A DNA stretch of 64,000 nucleotides from NCBI RefSeq assembly GCF_032116555.1, contig NZ_CP134949.1:3038001-3102000 (forward strand), in the 5' to 3' direction. Below the pieces are notes generated by a model. It searched no databases and was not told the origin of the DNA. It saw only the letters and a program-made list of their open reading frames with translations. The DNA comes from Halobaculum sp. XH14. Lineage in GTDB: Archaea > Halobacteriota > Halobacteria > Halobacteriales > Haloferacaceae. Numbering within the stretch: the first letter of the stretch is position 1; each line of letters starts with the position of its first letter. Below are positions 17,678-26,256 of the stretch, piece after piece. Position numbers and translations under genes: made by a program.

Positions 17678-19078
17678 TTACCGCCGGTTCCCGTCGGCGG
17701 GCGGGTCGGAGTCGTCGGTGTTCAGCCCCGCGGGGAACGAGTCGACGACCCGGACCGAGGACTGCGTGCCGGTCACGATCGGCGTGCCGGTCACGTCGAA
17801 CCGCGTGTTCCGGATCGTCCCCCCGGAGTCCGAGACGAACCGGACGCCGTTGCGGTCCCTGCCCGACTGAACGATGGAGCAGTCGTCGATCACGCAGTCG
17901 CTCCGGCCGCTGATCTCCATCGCGCTCCTCGTCGCGGCCGACCCGCGGATCGTGACCGAGTCGAACGTGATCGTCCCGCCCGTCGGGGTGTCGCCCAGGG
18001 GCGGCTTGGCCCTGATCCCGTTGATCCCGTCGGCGTCGACCCGGATGTCGGTGTCCCGGACCGTCCCCGAGACCAGCCGGTCCCCGAGCGTGATCGCGCC
18101 CCCGCTCCCGGACACCGTCCGGAGTTCGATCGTGCAGTCCTCGACCCGCACGCCGTCCCCGTGCGTGAGTCGGATGCCGCGCATGTTCTCGTACCCGTCC
18201 GGCGCGGCGTCGTTCCGGACGTGGACGCCGCGGACGACGCTGTCGTTGCCGACCCGGACGTTCGAGATGTCGGAGTTCGCGTAGTAGCCGCCGACGACCT
18301 CAACCCGACCGCGGAGGGGGTCCGCGTAGAGGCCGTTGTCGGGAAAGCCGACGATCAGGCAGTCCGCAAAGCGGAGTTCGCCGCGGTGGTCGTCGCCGAC
18401 GAGACAGCCGTTCGAGGAGGTGTCCCGCACGGCCCCGTCGGGGAGCCGAAGCCGTTCGACGAGCCCTTTCCCCTCCGGGCTGGTTACGTCGGTCCGCAAC
18501 ATTCCGCTGCCGAGACTCTGGGTGCCGGCCACGGTCAAGTCGCGGATGAGCAGTCCGTCGTCAACCAGCGCGCTCACCGGCCGGGAGCCGGCGTCGGCCG
18601 CGCGGAAGTCAAACGCGAGCCCGTCGATCAGCAGGTTCGAGGCCTGCCCGGCGCGGCCGAAGTCGAAGAACGGGTCGTCGAACCCCTCCGGGGGGACGAT
18701 GACCGCGCCGTCGCCGACGAGGCCGACGTTGTCGAACGAGAGGTGCCGGACGGTGTCGTCCACCAGGTAGCGCCCCTTCGGAAGGTACACCAGCGTGTCG
18801 TCGGCCAGGTGCTCCTCGAGCAGCGGGACGACCGACCGCTCCGCGTCCGTGTCGGCCCCGACGGCCGAGAGGTCGACCACCGTCTCGAAGCGGTCGGCGT
18901 ACTCCCCGGCGGCCGCGGGCGTCTCGGTCGCGTCGGCGGTCGGCGAGCTGGCGGGTGAGCGGTCGGCCGGCGGCTCCGTGGTGGTCCGGTCCTCGTCCGG
19001 CAACAGCCCGCCACAGCCGGCGGTCGCCGTCGCCACCCCGGTCGCGCCGAGCGCCTGTAGGAACCGTCGCCTGTCCAT
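17678..19078 (-). CDS. Tat lipoprotein with right-handed parallel beta-helix
   Basis: The product has 466 residues. The start at 19078 places the twin-arginine signal (MDRRRFLQALGATGVA) and lipobox TAGC at the N-terminus. After a Thr/Pro/Ala linker, residues about 65-110 resemble the pectate-lyase/glycan-helix entry segment (LPKGRYLVDDTVRHLSFDNV). Repeated short beta coils follow (VRDTDIRVD, ITFDSVTIRGS, CVIDDCSIVQSG, IRNTRFDVTG), as in NosD/pectin-lyase-fold proteins. No catalytic residues can be assigned. Such proteins often bind or process polysaccharides outside the cell; here it is next to glycosylation genes. Function inferred only at fold level. Confidence 0.82.
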   Translation of the reverse strand: MDRRRFLQALGATGVATATAGCGGLLPDEDRTTTEPPADRSPASSPTADATETPAAAGEYADRFETVVDLSAVGADTDAERSVVPLLEEHLADDTLVYLPKGRYLVDDTVRHLSFDNVGLVGDGAVIVPPEGFDDPFFDFGRAGQASNLLIDGLAFDFRAADAGSRPVSALVDDGLLIRDLTVAGTQSLGSGMLRTDVTSPEGKGLVERLRLPDGAVRDTSSNGCLVGDDHRGELRFADCLIVGFPDNGLYADPLRGRVEVVGGYYANSDISNVRVGNDSVVRGVHVRNDAAPDGYENMRGIRLTHGDGVRVEDCTIELRTVSGSGGAITLGDRLVSGTVRDTDIRVDADGINGIRAKPPLGDTPTGGTITFDSVTIRGSAATRSAMEISGRSDCVIDDCSIVQSGRDRNGVRFVSDSGGTIRNTRFDVTGTPIVTGTQSSVRVVDSFPAGLNTDDSDPPADGNRR

Positions 19079-19239
19079 GGAAGTCGGTACGCACCGTTCG
19101 GGTCGGATCCACTTCAGTATGGACAGCCAACCACGGGTCGGCGCGGCGGTGGGGGTGTCGACGGGCGTGCGCGGAAGTCGCAACGAATTAGTCACCCACG
19201 GGAGTCGTACCCGAAAATGATCGTCTCCGGTGACCCGCC

Positions 19240-20349
19240 ATGGATCTGATCGACGACGAGGGCGACCTCTTCGGCGTCGTCAACGTCGTCGACGCGCTCG
19301 CCGTCCTGCTCGTGCTCGCCGTCGTCGTGGCCGGCGCGACGTTCGTCCTCCAGCCCGATCCGGAACCGGAACCGCCCGACCGTTCGAGCACCCACGCGAC
19401 CCTCGACCTCGGGACCCAGCCCGACTTCATCGTCGCACAGCTCAACGAGGGCGACAGCTACGAGCCTGCGGCCAACACCAACCTCACGATCACCGACGTC
19501 TCGCTCCAGCCGCGCGGGAACGGTGACACGGCCGTGCTCCTGCGGGTCGAACTCGTCGGGGAGACCGCGACCACCGACAACGGCGAGACCATCACCTACG
19601 CCGACGCGCCGCCCCGCCTCGGCCGCAGCCTCGACGTCGTCACCCCCACCTACCAGGTGAGCGGCACCATCACGGCGCTGGGCAGCGGTCCGACCATCCC
19701 CACCGCGGAGCGCGAGGTCCTGCTCGCGGCGACCGTCGATTCCGAGACCGCCTCCGGCATCCGGACGGGCGACGAGTACACGCTCCGGCAGCGGACCGTC
19801 GGCACCGTCCGGTCGGTCCACGTCTACGGCACCGGCAACCCCGACCGGAAGCGCGTCCTCCTCGGACTGACGCTCGACGCACACGAGACGGGCGACGGGG
19901 CCAGGTTCGCCGGCAGGGACCTGAGGGAGGGCAACTCGGTCCCCTTCCGCACGGCGGACTACTCGCTCTCGGGGACCATCCAGCGGGTCGGCGCGACCGA
20001 GCCGCGCGGCGACCCCGCGACCCGAACCGTCACCCTGCAGCTCCGTGATCTCCCGCCCCAACTCGCGGACAGCGTCCGCGCCGGGATGACCGAGACGGCG
20101 AACGGCGACACCCTCGCGCGCGTCACGGACGTCGAGCGCGACAACGCCACGGTCGTCCTCACCAGCGACGACGGGAACATCTACGAGCGCGAGCACCCCG
20201 TGAACCAGGACCTCACCCTCACGGCCGAGCTCGCGGTCCGGGAGACGTCGACCGGGCTCACGTTCAAGGGCCGCAGCGTCCAGCAGGGGAGCACCGTCGT
20301 CCTCGATCTGGGCAGCGTCACCGTCTCGGCGACCGTCGTCTCGACGTGA
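19240..20349 (+). CDS. DUF4330-domain membrane-anchored protein
   Basis: The product has 369 residues. The N-terminus LFGVVNVVDALAVLLVLAVVVAG is the DUF4330 hallmark and one transmembrane anchor (about residues 12-36). The rest is outside the membrane and consists of three similar beta-rich domains of about 100 residues, each with a SGTI...G-type strand and a RT.T..L-type strand (about 55-160, 165-260 and 265-369). DUF4330 proteins occur beside glycosyltransferase or oligosaccharyltransferase genes in archaea and cyanobacteria. Here an STT3-like gene lies downstream in the same direction. Biochemical role unknown. Confidence 0.8.
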   Translation: MDLIDDEGDLFGVVNVVDALAVLLVLAVVVAGATFVLQPDPEPEPPDRSSTHATLDLGTQPDFIVAQLNEGDSYEPAANTNLTITDVSLQPRGNGDTAVLLRVELVGETATTDNGETITYADAPPRLGRSLDVVTPTYQVSGTITALGSGPTIPTAEREVLLAATVDSETASGIRTGDEYTLRQRTVGTVRSVHVYGTGNPDRKRVLLGLTLDAHETGDGARFAGRDLREGNSVPFRTADYSLSGTIQRVGATEPRGDPATRTVTLQLRDLPPQLADSVRAGMTETANGDTLARVTDVERDNATVVLTSDDGNIYEREHPVNQDLTLTAELAVRETSTGLTFKGRSVQQGSTVVLDLGSVTVSATVVST

Positions 20350-20374
20350 TCACCCACACCCCGAGCTCACGCCA

Positions 20375-20923
20375 ATGACCGACACGACACGGAACCAGGA
20401 CCCATCCGACGGCACGCTCGCACGGCTCCTCGGCGGGTCGCGGGTCGCCGCGACGCTGCGTGGCCCCTTCCGGGAGGGGTCCCGAACGAGGCGCGCTGCC
20501 GACCGGCTCTCGGCGACCGTCCGGAACGCGTTCCTCTACCGGTGGCTCACGAAGGAGCCCGAGCCGGAGGTCGTCGTCATCGACCTGCGGGAGACGTGGA
20601 CGGTCGGCCCCGCGATTCGGGTGCTCGACTGGGCCGTCGAGCGCACGCTCCCGTACTGGCGCGAGTCGACGCTGAGGCGCTGGCTCGACCGGCTGGTCGA
20701 ACTCGGCGAGCGCGCGGCCGACACGAGGTACGGCGGGCTCGTCGTGCGCCTCCTCGAACCGCCGGAACCGCCGGCGGAGGAGGGCGATTCGGAAGCGAGC
20801 GAAAGCGGGAGGGGAGCGGCGGAGCGCGATCACGGGGCGGCCGATGGCGAGTCCGGAGCGGCCGACGATCCGGAGCCGGTCGGGAGCGGCGACCCGGCCG
20901 GACCGGACGAGCGACACGACTGA
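20375..20923 (+). CDS. Conserved haloarchaeal protein of unknown function next to DUF4330 gene
   Basis: The product has 182 residues and starts 25 nt after the DUF4330 stop, so probably cotranscribed. The conserved core (about 20-130) is basic and amphipathic: RNAFLYRWLTKEPEPEVVVIDLRETWTVG and ERTLPYWRESTLRRWLDRLVELG. The last 50 residues are an acidic, low-complexity tail (EEGDSEASESGRG...). No signal peptide or clear membrane span is seen. It may be a cytoplasmic partner of the membrane proteins around it; this is inference from position only. Confidence 0.7.
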   Translation: MTDTTRNQDPSDGTLARLLGGSRVAATLRGPFREGSRTRRAADRLSATVRNAFLYRWLTKEPEPEVVVIDLRETWTVGPAIRVLDWAVERTLPYWRESTLRRWLDRLVELGERAADTRYGGLVVRLLEPPEPPAEEGDSEASESGRGAAERDHGAADGESGAADDPEPVGSGDPAGPDERHD

Positions 20924-20996
20924 CTCGCGGAACGGCCGTGTCTGCCGGGGTCACGGCATCGGTGGCCTTGTATACGATGAAAACATAGTAAACGCC

Positions 20997-21287
20997 ATGG
21001 GAACGATCTCGGCACGGGTCCCCGACGACCTCGAGGCGGAGCTCGAGGCGTACCTCGACGACGAGAAGCTGGACCGGAGCACCGGGGTCAGAAAGCTGCT
21101 CGCGGAAGGGCTCGAGGAGTGGCGCCGGGAGCGGGCGCTGGAGCAACTGGCCGCCGGCGACGTGACGTTCTCGAGGGCGGCAGAACGGGCCGGCATGTCC
21201 GTCTGGGACTTCGCACGGCTGGCGCGCGAACGCGACGTCACGTGGGTCGGTGACGAGCACCTGGCGGCCGACCTCGAGGACCTCTGA
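20997..21287 (+). CDS. Antitoxin, UPF0175-like
   Basis: The product has 96 residues. An N-terminal ribbon-type segment (ISARVPDDLEAELEAYLDDEKLDRSTGVRKLLAEGL) is followed by a UPF0175-type HTH (GDVTFSRAAERAGMSVWDFARLARERDVTW). The stop is immediately followed by the ATG of a PIN-domain toxin, the usual antitoxin-toxin order. It should neutralise the toxin and repress its own promoter. The AT-rich stretch TTGTATACGATGAAAACATAG at 20969-20989 is the likely promoter and operator. The start at 20997 was chosen because it follows that promoter directly. Confidence 0.83.
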   Translation: MGTISARVPDDLEAELEAYLDDEKLDRSTGVRKLLAEGLEEWRRERALEQLAAGDVTFSRAAERAGMSVWDFARLARERDVTWVGDEHLAADLEDL

Positions 21288-21800
21288 ATGTGGGTGTTCG
21301 ATGCGACCCCGCTCATCCATCTGGCGAGCGTCGAACGCCTCGACACGATCGAACATCTGGACGAGCACTGCGTGACTCCGGAGCCAGTGTATTCGGAGGT
21401 CGTCACGACCGGCATCGATCGGGGCCATCCCGACGCTCGACGCGTCGAACGCTGCGTCGAGAACGGGGTACTGGAGGTCGTCTCGACGCCCGAGACGTCG
21501 CTCGGTTCCCGGCTTCGAGACAACCCCAATCTGAGCGATGCGGACGCGGCGGTCCTCTCGTGTGCAGCCGACCGTGACGGCACGGCAGTCGTGGACGAGG
21601 CATACGGCCGCGACGTGGCGACGACGGAGGGAGTCCCGACGCGCGGGACCGCGTTTCTCGTTCTCTCGGTCACGAAACGAGGCGTACTCGCCCCCGAGGA
21701 GGCACGCGCCACCATCGACGGGATGATCGAGGAGGGGTGGTACTGTGCGCCCGACCTGTACGCGAAACTGCTCGGGAAACTCGATTCGATCGCGGACTGA
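21288..21800 (+). CDS. PIN-domain toxin (VapC-like, DUF3368 type)
   Basis: The product has 170 residues. PIN acidic residues are visible: Asp5 in VFDATPLIHLA, a Glu in VYSEVV (about 39), Asp in LSDADAAVLSCA and in TAVVDEAYGRDVA. The C-terminal half (LVLSVTKRGVLAPEEARATIDGMIEEGWYCAPDLYAKLL) matches the DUF3368 subgroup usually paired with UPF0175 antitoxins. It is predicted to be a Mg-dependent ribonuclease acting on RNA in the cytoplasm. It begins at the base after the antitoxin stop. Confidence 0.86.
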   Translation: MWVFDATPLIHLASVERLDTIEHLDEHCVTPEPVYSEVVTTGIDRGHPDARRVERCVENGVLEVVSTPETSLGSRLRDNPNLSDADAAVLSCAADRDGTAVVDEAYGRDVATTEGVPTRGTAFLVLSVTKRGVLAPEEARATIDGMIEEGWYCAPDLYAKLLGKLDSIAD

Positions 21801-21879
21801 TGGGACGGCCGCCGACCCACGACCGCCGACCCGACCCGAGACGACGGGTTGAATAGGCGACTGTCACACACCCACGGTA

Positions 21880-24261
21880 ATGGTCACCGCCCCCGAGATC
21901 CGCGACCTCCTCGAGGACCGGCCGGACCTCGAACCGGCCGTCGAGGCCGTCCTCGAACCCGACGAGCCGTGGTCGTTCGCCGAGGTCGACGTCGACTCGG
22001 GCGCGTTCGGCGAACTCGTCTCCCACGGCGTCGTCGAACACGCGGGCGAGGAGTACCGCGTCGCCGACCGGGCGGCCGTCAGGGCGGCCCTCGACGGCGC
22101 TGCCGACGCGGACGCGACTGCCGGGAGCGCGTCCCGGGACGTCGCGCCGAGCGTGGACGTGTCGCTCCCGGCGATCGACCGCCTCGAACTCGCCCTCCTC
22201 GTCGGCGCGCTGCTGTTCGTCGTCGCCTTCCGGCTCGTCCCGCTCCCGACCGTCTTCCGCGGCGGCGACGTCGTCCTCTCGGCGAACGACCCGTACTTCT
22301 ACCGGTACTGGGTCGAGACGATGCTCTCGGACCCGGGCACGACGCTCTCGTCGGTCCCGAGCGGCATCGCCAAGGGGGAACCGCTCCTCGTCGCGACCCT
22401 CTGGCTCGCCACGGTCGCGCTCGGGGGCACCGCCGAGGCCGCGGGCCACGTCATGGCGTGGTACCCCGTCGTCTCCGCGGTCGTCACCGCCGGGATCGTC
22501 TACTGGTTCACGAAGACGATCACGGACGACCGCCGGATCGGGCTCGCGGCCGTCCTGCTGCTCGCGGTGCTGCCGGCCCACGCCTACCGGACGAGCCTCG
22601 GGTTCGCCGACCACCACCCGTTCGACTACCCGTGGCTCGCCCTGACCGTCCTCGGCATCGTCGTCGTCGCGGACGCGGCACGGCGACCCGACGCGACCCG
22701 CGGATCGGACGCCGCCGGGCGACGGGACACGAACGGCGGGCCGGCCGCCGTCGGACCGCTGCCGCCGATCACCGCCCGAACGGTCTCCGGGGCGCTCGCC
22801 GTCGGCGTCGGCGTGGGTGCCCAGACGCTGGCGTGGGACAACAGCCCGCTCCTGCTCGCTCCGCTCGGCCTCGTTCTGTCGGCCGAAGCGCTCCGCGCGG
22901 TTCGGGCGGGCGAGTCCCCGCTCCGGATCGGGGGCCCGGTCCTGCTCGGGGCGGCCGTCGGCGCGGGAATCGCGTGGGCGGGCCACGCCGGGTTCGGCTG
23001 GCACACGACGCTGGTCGCCTCCGCGCCGACGCTCGTCGTCATCGGCGGCGTCGGCGTGCTCGCCGCCGGCGAACTCGCCCACCGGTTCGACGTCCCGACC
23101 GCGGCGCTCGCCGGCGTCGAGGCCGTCGGCCTCGTCGCCGGCACGGCCGCGCTCGCCGCGGTTCGGCCCGACTACTGGAGCCGGCTCACCACGGGCGTCA
23201 CCGACCGACTGCTCGCCCGCCGGGACATCGCGGAGGTCCAGAGCCTGTTCGGCGAGTCGGTGGGGTGGCTGCTCCTGTTCGGGTTCATCCTCCTGCTCGC
23301 GCTGCCGTACATGGCCTGGGGCGTCCGCCGCGCTCTCGATGACGGGCGCTGGCTCGTGCCGACCGTCTACGCCTGGTACTTCCTCGTCATGTCGGCGATA
23401 CAGGTCCGCTTCGTCGGCGAGCTCGCGCCCGTCATCGTCGTCTTCGCCGGCCTCGGGTTCGTCCACCTGGCCGAGCGCGTCGACGTCGCCCGCCGTCCCG
23501 TCCCGTTCGGGGACCGGACCTCCCTCGACCTCCGGGTTCCGAGCCGGGAGACGCTCGGCCCGCTCGTCGTCCTGTTCCTGCTCGTCACGAGCCTGAGCAT
23601 CGTGCAGGTGCCCGTGAAGACGAGCCAGCTCACCGTCGCCGAGGGCGAGTACGAGACGGCGAGCTGGATCGCCGAGGACGGCGCCGAACGGGGGCTCGAG
23701 TACCCGGAGAGCTACGTGTTCAGCTTCTGGCCGCAAAACCGGATGTACAACTACTTCGTGAGCGGCGAGTCCGAGTCGTACGCCTACGCCCGGAACAACT
23801 ACGAGGAGTTCGTGCGCTCACGGGAGCCGCGGGCGTGGTACAACAGCCTGGACGGGCGGGCCGGCTACGTCGTCACCACGCCCGGGGTGGTCGGGAACGA
23901 ATCCTCGCTCGGCGCGCGGCTCCACGACCACGACGGCAACCGAACCGCAAGCACGCCCGCGCTCGTCCACTACCGGCTCGTCCACAGCGAGGCCGACGGC
24001 GAGTACAAGGTGTTCGAACTCGTCCCCGGCGCGGTCGTCGAGGGGAGCGCGGAGTCGAACGCGACCGTGACCCTCCGGACCGACGTCGCGGTCGAGGGTG
24101 CGTCGTTCACCTACGTCCGGCAGACGACGACCGGCGCGAACGGCACGTACAGCGTCCGCGTCTCCCACCCCGGCGAGTACCGCGTCGCCGGCGGGACGGT
24201 CGAGGTGCCCGAGTCGGCGGTGCGAAACGGCACGGTCGTGTCGACCGCGGGGACGGCATAG
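21880..24261 (+). CDS. STT3-like (AglB-family) oligosaccharyltransferase with atypical signature
   Basis: The product has 793 residues. An unusual N-terminal soluble segment (about 1-75, winged-helix-like in pattern) precedes a first membrane span near 108-125. SANDPYFYRYWVE (about 134-146) corresponds to the STT3 first-loop acidic motif and GFADHHPFDY (about 240-249) to the second. About 12 membrane segments follow to about residue 575. In the C-terminal outer domain the place of the canonical WWDYG motif is taken by FSFWPQNRMYNYFVSGE (about 611-627). STT3 enzymes move lipid-linked glycans to Asn. The family is clear, but acceptor recognition may differ because WWDYG is missing. It is probably a paralogue rather than the main AglB. 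A VanZ gene follows after 3 nt. Confidence 0.8.
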   Translation: MVTAPEIRDLLEDRPDLEPAVEAVLEPDEPWSFAEVDVDSGAFGELVSHGVVEHAGEEYRVADRAAVRAALDGAADADATAGSASRDVAPSVDVSLPAIDRLELALLVGALLFVVAFRLVPLPTVFRGGDVVLSANDPYFYRYWVETMLSDPGTTLSSVPSGIAKGEPLLVATLWLATVALGGTAEAAGHVMAWYPVVSAVVTAGIVYWFTKTITDDRRIGLAAVLLLAVLPAHAYRTSLGFADHHPFDYPWLALTVLGIVVVADAARRPDATRGSDAAGRRDTNGGPAAVGPLPPITARTVSGALAVGVGVGAQTLAWDNSPLLLAPLGLVLSAEALRAVRAGESPLRIGGPVLLGAAVGAGIAWAGHAGFGWHTTLVASAPTLVVIGGVGVLAAGELAHRFDVPTAALAGVEAVGLVAGTAALAAVRPDYWSRLTTGVTDRLLARRDIAEVQSLFGESVGWLLLFGFILLLALPYMAWGVRRALDDGRWLVPTVYAWYFLVMSAIQVRFVGELAPVIVVFAGLGFVHLAERVDVARRPVPFGDRTSLDLRVPSRETLGPLVVLFLLVTSLSIVQVPVKTSQLTVAEGEYETASWIAEDGAERGLEYPESYVFSFWPQNRMYNYFVSGESESYAYARNNYEEFVRSREPRAWYNSLDGRAGYVVTTPGVVGNESSLGARLHDHDGNRTASTPALVHYRLVHSEADGEYKVFELVPGAVVEGSAESNATVTLRTDVAVEGASFTYVRQTTTGANGTYSVRVSHPGEYRVAGGTVEVPESAVRNGTVVSTAGTA

Positions 24262-24264
24262 CCG

Positions 24265-24675
24265 ATGCGACGGCTCCCGTTCCCGCTCGTCCCGCGAGCG
24301 CTCCGCTGGCTCGGCGTCCTCGCGGTCCTCGGCGTCATCGGCCACTTCTCGCTCGGGGCCGTGCCGCCCGCGCCCCCGGAGCCGACGCCGTTCTGGGACA
24401 AGCGGCTCCACTTTGCCGCCTACGCCGGGCTGGGGCTCTCGCTCGCGTACGCGACGGTCGGTGCCGACGACGCGTCCCGGCGCGTCGCCGTCGTCCTCGG
24501 GGGCGCGCTCGCGTTCGGCGCGCTCGTCGAACTGCTCCAGGGGACGCTGCCGAACCGCTACTTCGGGTGGGGCGACCTGCTGGCGAACTGTCTGGGCGCG
24601 GCGCTCTCGAGCCTCTGGTTCGCGGTCGAACCGCGACTGGCGTACGTGCGGCTCCCCAGGCGAGGTCGGTCCTAG
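24265..24675 (+). CDS. VanZ-family small membrane protein
   Basis: The product has 136 residues with about four membrane helices. The motif FWDKRLHFAAYAGLGLSLAYA followed by ALVELLQGTLPNRYFGWGDLLANCLGAA is typical of VanZ-like proteins: a conserved D/K/H pair in helix 2, E-Q in helix 3 and D-x-x-x-N in helix 4. The start lies 3 nt after the STT3-like stop, indicating cotranscription. The biochemical function of VanZ proteins in archaea is unknown; here it is probably tied to surface glycan work. Confidence 0.85.
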   Translation: MRRLPFPLVPRALRWLGVLAVLGVIGHFSLGAVPPAPPEPTPFWDKRLHFAAYAGLGLSLAYATVGADDASRRVAVVLGGALAFGALVELLQGTLPNRYFGWGDLLANCLGAALSSLWFAVEPRLAYVRLPRRGRS

Positions 24676-24792
24676 GCGGCGAGTAACCGACCGGTAACGG
24701 ACCCGCGATGGACCGGCAGTCGAGCAGCGGTCGACCACCGAGCGCAACGACCGAGTAGCAGCAGACGAGCGAAGCCGGCAGCAGCCGGCGCC

Positions 24793-25605
24793 CTAGACGA
24801 GCAGCAGCCCGCCGAGCATCGCCAGCCCGCCGAGCGCGACACAGACGACCCAGAACGACACCCGCTCGACGACCCGCATCAGCGCGTCGATGGTGAGATA
24901 GCCGACGAGCGCGGCCGCGGCGAGCGAGACGGCGGCCGCGGCGAGCGTCACGTCCGCGAGTCCGGCGTCGAGGTACGCGAGCAGCCCGCCGCCCACGGCC
25001 GCGGGAATCGACAGGAGAAACGAGAACCTGAACGCGTCGGGCCCGTCGTGGCCACGGAGCAACAGCACGCCTGTCGTGGTTCCCGACCGGGAGACGCCGG
25101 GGAGGATGGCGACGCCCTGGGCGAGGCCGACGATGACCGCGTCCAGCAGGTCCGGCTCCGTGCGCCCGCCGAGGCCCAAGCGCGTCGAGAGCCGCTGGAA
25201 CACCCCGGTGAGGACGAGCAGCGCGCCCACCAGCACGACGAACAGCCCGCCGGTGAGCTCCGAGACGACCGCGTCGAGCGTCGCGTAGGCGGCGATGCCG
25301 ACGACGCCCGAGACGAGCGTGCCGACCGCGAGGAACGTCACGGTCGCCTGCTTGCCCTCGAACGCCTCCGCGGGACGCCACGCCGGGAGCAGCCCGAGCA
25401 CCTCGCGGAGGTCGCCGCGGTAGTAGGCCGTCGCCGACAGCGCCGTCCCGAGATGCAAAAAGAGTGCAAAGGCGACGGCGTCGTCGGGCGCACGACCCAG
25501 GAACGAGAGCGCGAGCGCGATGTTCCCCTCGCTGGAGATGGGCAGCCACTCGAACACGCCCTGGAGCGCCCCGACGACGAGCGCCACGAGCAGCGATCGG
25601 TCCAT
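24793..25605 (-). CDS. uppP: Undecaprenyl/polyprenyl-diphosphate phosphatase UppP (BacA)
   Basis: The product has 270 residues with about eight membrane helices. UppP signatures are clear: QGVFEWLPISSEGN (active-site motif 1), and AQGVAILPGVSRSGTTTGVLLLRG (motif 2 with the essential Arg/Ser). It dephosphorylates the polyprenyl diphosphate carrier so that it can be used again for glycan assembly. The start at 25605 (MDRSLLVALVVG) gives the usual length. It sits between the STT3-like/VanZ pair and sugar-nucleotide genes. Confidence 0.93.
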   Translation of the reverse strand: MDRSLLVALVVGALQGVFEWLPISSEGNIALALSFLGRAPDDAVAFALFLHLGTALSATAYYRGDLREVLGLLPAWRPAEAFEGKQATVTFLAVGTLVSGVVGIAAYATLDAVVSELTGGLFVVLVGALLVLTGVFQRLSTRLGLGGRTEPDLLDAVIVGLAQGVAILPGVSRSGTTTGVLLLRGHDGPDAFRFSFLLSIPAAVGGGLLAYLDAGLADVTLAAAAVSLAAAALVGYLTIDALMRVVERVSFWVVCVALGGLAMLGGLLLV

Positions 25606-25664
25606 ACGGAGCGTGGCCGGCCCGGGTGGCAAGGGCCTTCCGATACCGTTCGCGGACGGCGGGG

Positions 25665-26159
25665 TCAGCCGCCCGGGGAGCGAGCCGACCGACCGACGAA
25701 CAGCCCGAGTCCGAGACAGCCGGCGAGGACACAGCCGCCGTAGACCGGGACGAACGCCACGCCGTCGAGCAGGAACGGGTTCCAGTCGAGCGGGAGGAAC
25801 GGCGCGGCGTCCGCGTAGAGCAGCGAGTCGAGGACGACGTGCGAGGAGACGCCGACGAGCGCGCCGGCCAGGACGGCCGAGCGGTGGCGCTCCCGCTCCG
25901 GGCGACCGAGCGCGAGCGTCGACTCGATCGGCTGCGGGAGCGCGAGGACGACGCCCGCCACGACGAGCGCGAGCGCGCCGCCGCCGACGAACGTCGTCAG
26001 GATCCCGTGAACGGGATCCCCGAGCGGGCCGTAGACGACCAGCGCCGCCCGCACGTCCACGACCACGCTTGCGAGGAGGAGCGTCGGGAGGTCGAGCCTG
26101 CGGTACAGCAGCGCGCCGAGGAGGAGGGCCGGACCCAGGTGGAACGGGGTGAACGGCAT
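25665..26159 (-). CDS. Membrane-bound hydrolase-like protein (YdjM / DUF457-like)
   Basis: The product has 164 residues with about four helices. It opens with MPFTPFHLGPALLLGALL and later has VGVSSHVVLDSLLYADAAPF. The N-terminal His and the SH..LD motif are those of the LexA-regulated YdjM-type predicted metal-dependent membrane hydrolases. It lies 59 nt before uppP on the same strand, so both may be cotranscribed and act on lipids. Substrate unknown. Confidence 0.78.
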   Translation of the reverse strand: MPFTPFHLGPALLLGALLYRRLDLPTLLLASVVVDVRAALVVYGPLGDPVHGILTTFVGGGALALVVAGVVLALPQPIESTLALGRPERERHRSAVLAGALVGVSSHVVLDSLLYADAAPFLPLDWNPFLLDGVAFVPVYGGCVLAGCLGLGLFVGRSARSPGG

Positions 26160-26256
26160 CGATCGGACGGTTCGGGGACGCCACGGAAAAATGACCCTGC
26201 CGAGGGCGTGCCGTGGCGGGTCCACCCCGGCTACCGATCCGGTCGAATCGACTCGG

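Noticed and set aside
20375-20923. Considered as a glycosyltransferase partner subunit
   Set aside because: No membrane helix or sugar-binding motif is visible; only position suggests this, so it was left as unknown.
21670-23736. A 688-codon minus-strand frame across the STT3-like gene
   Set aside because: Arg/Glu/Asp-rich repetitive composition and no domain; the plus-strand enzyme explains the openness.
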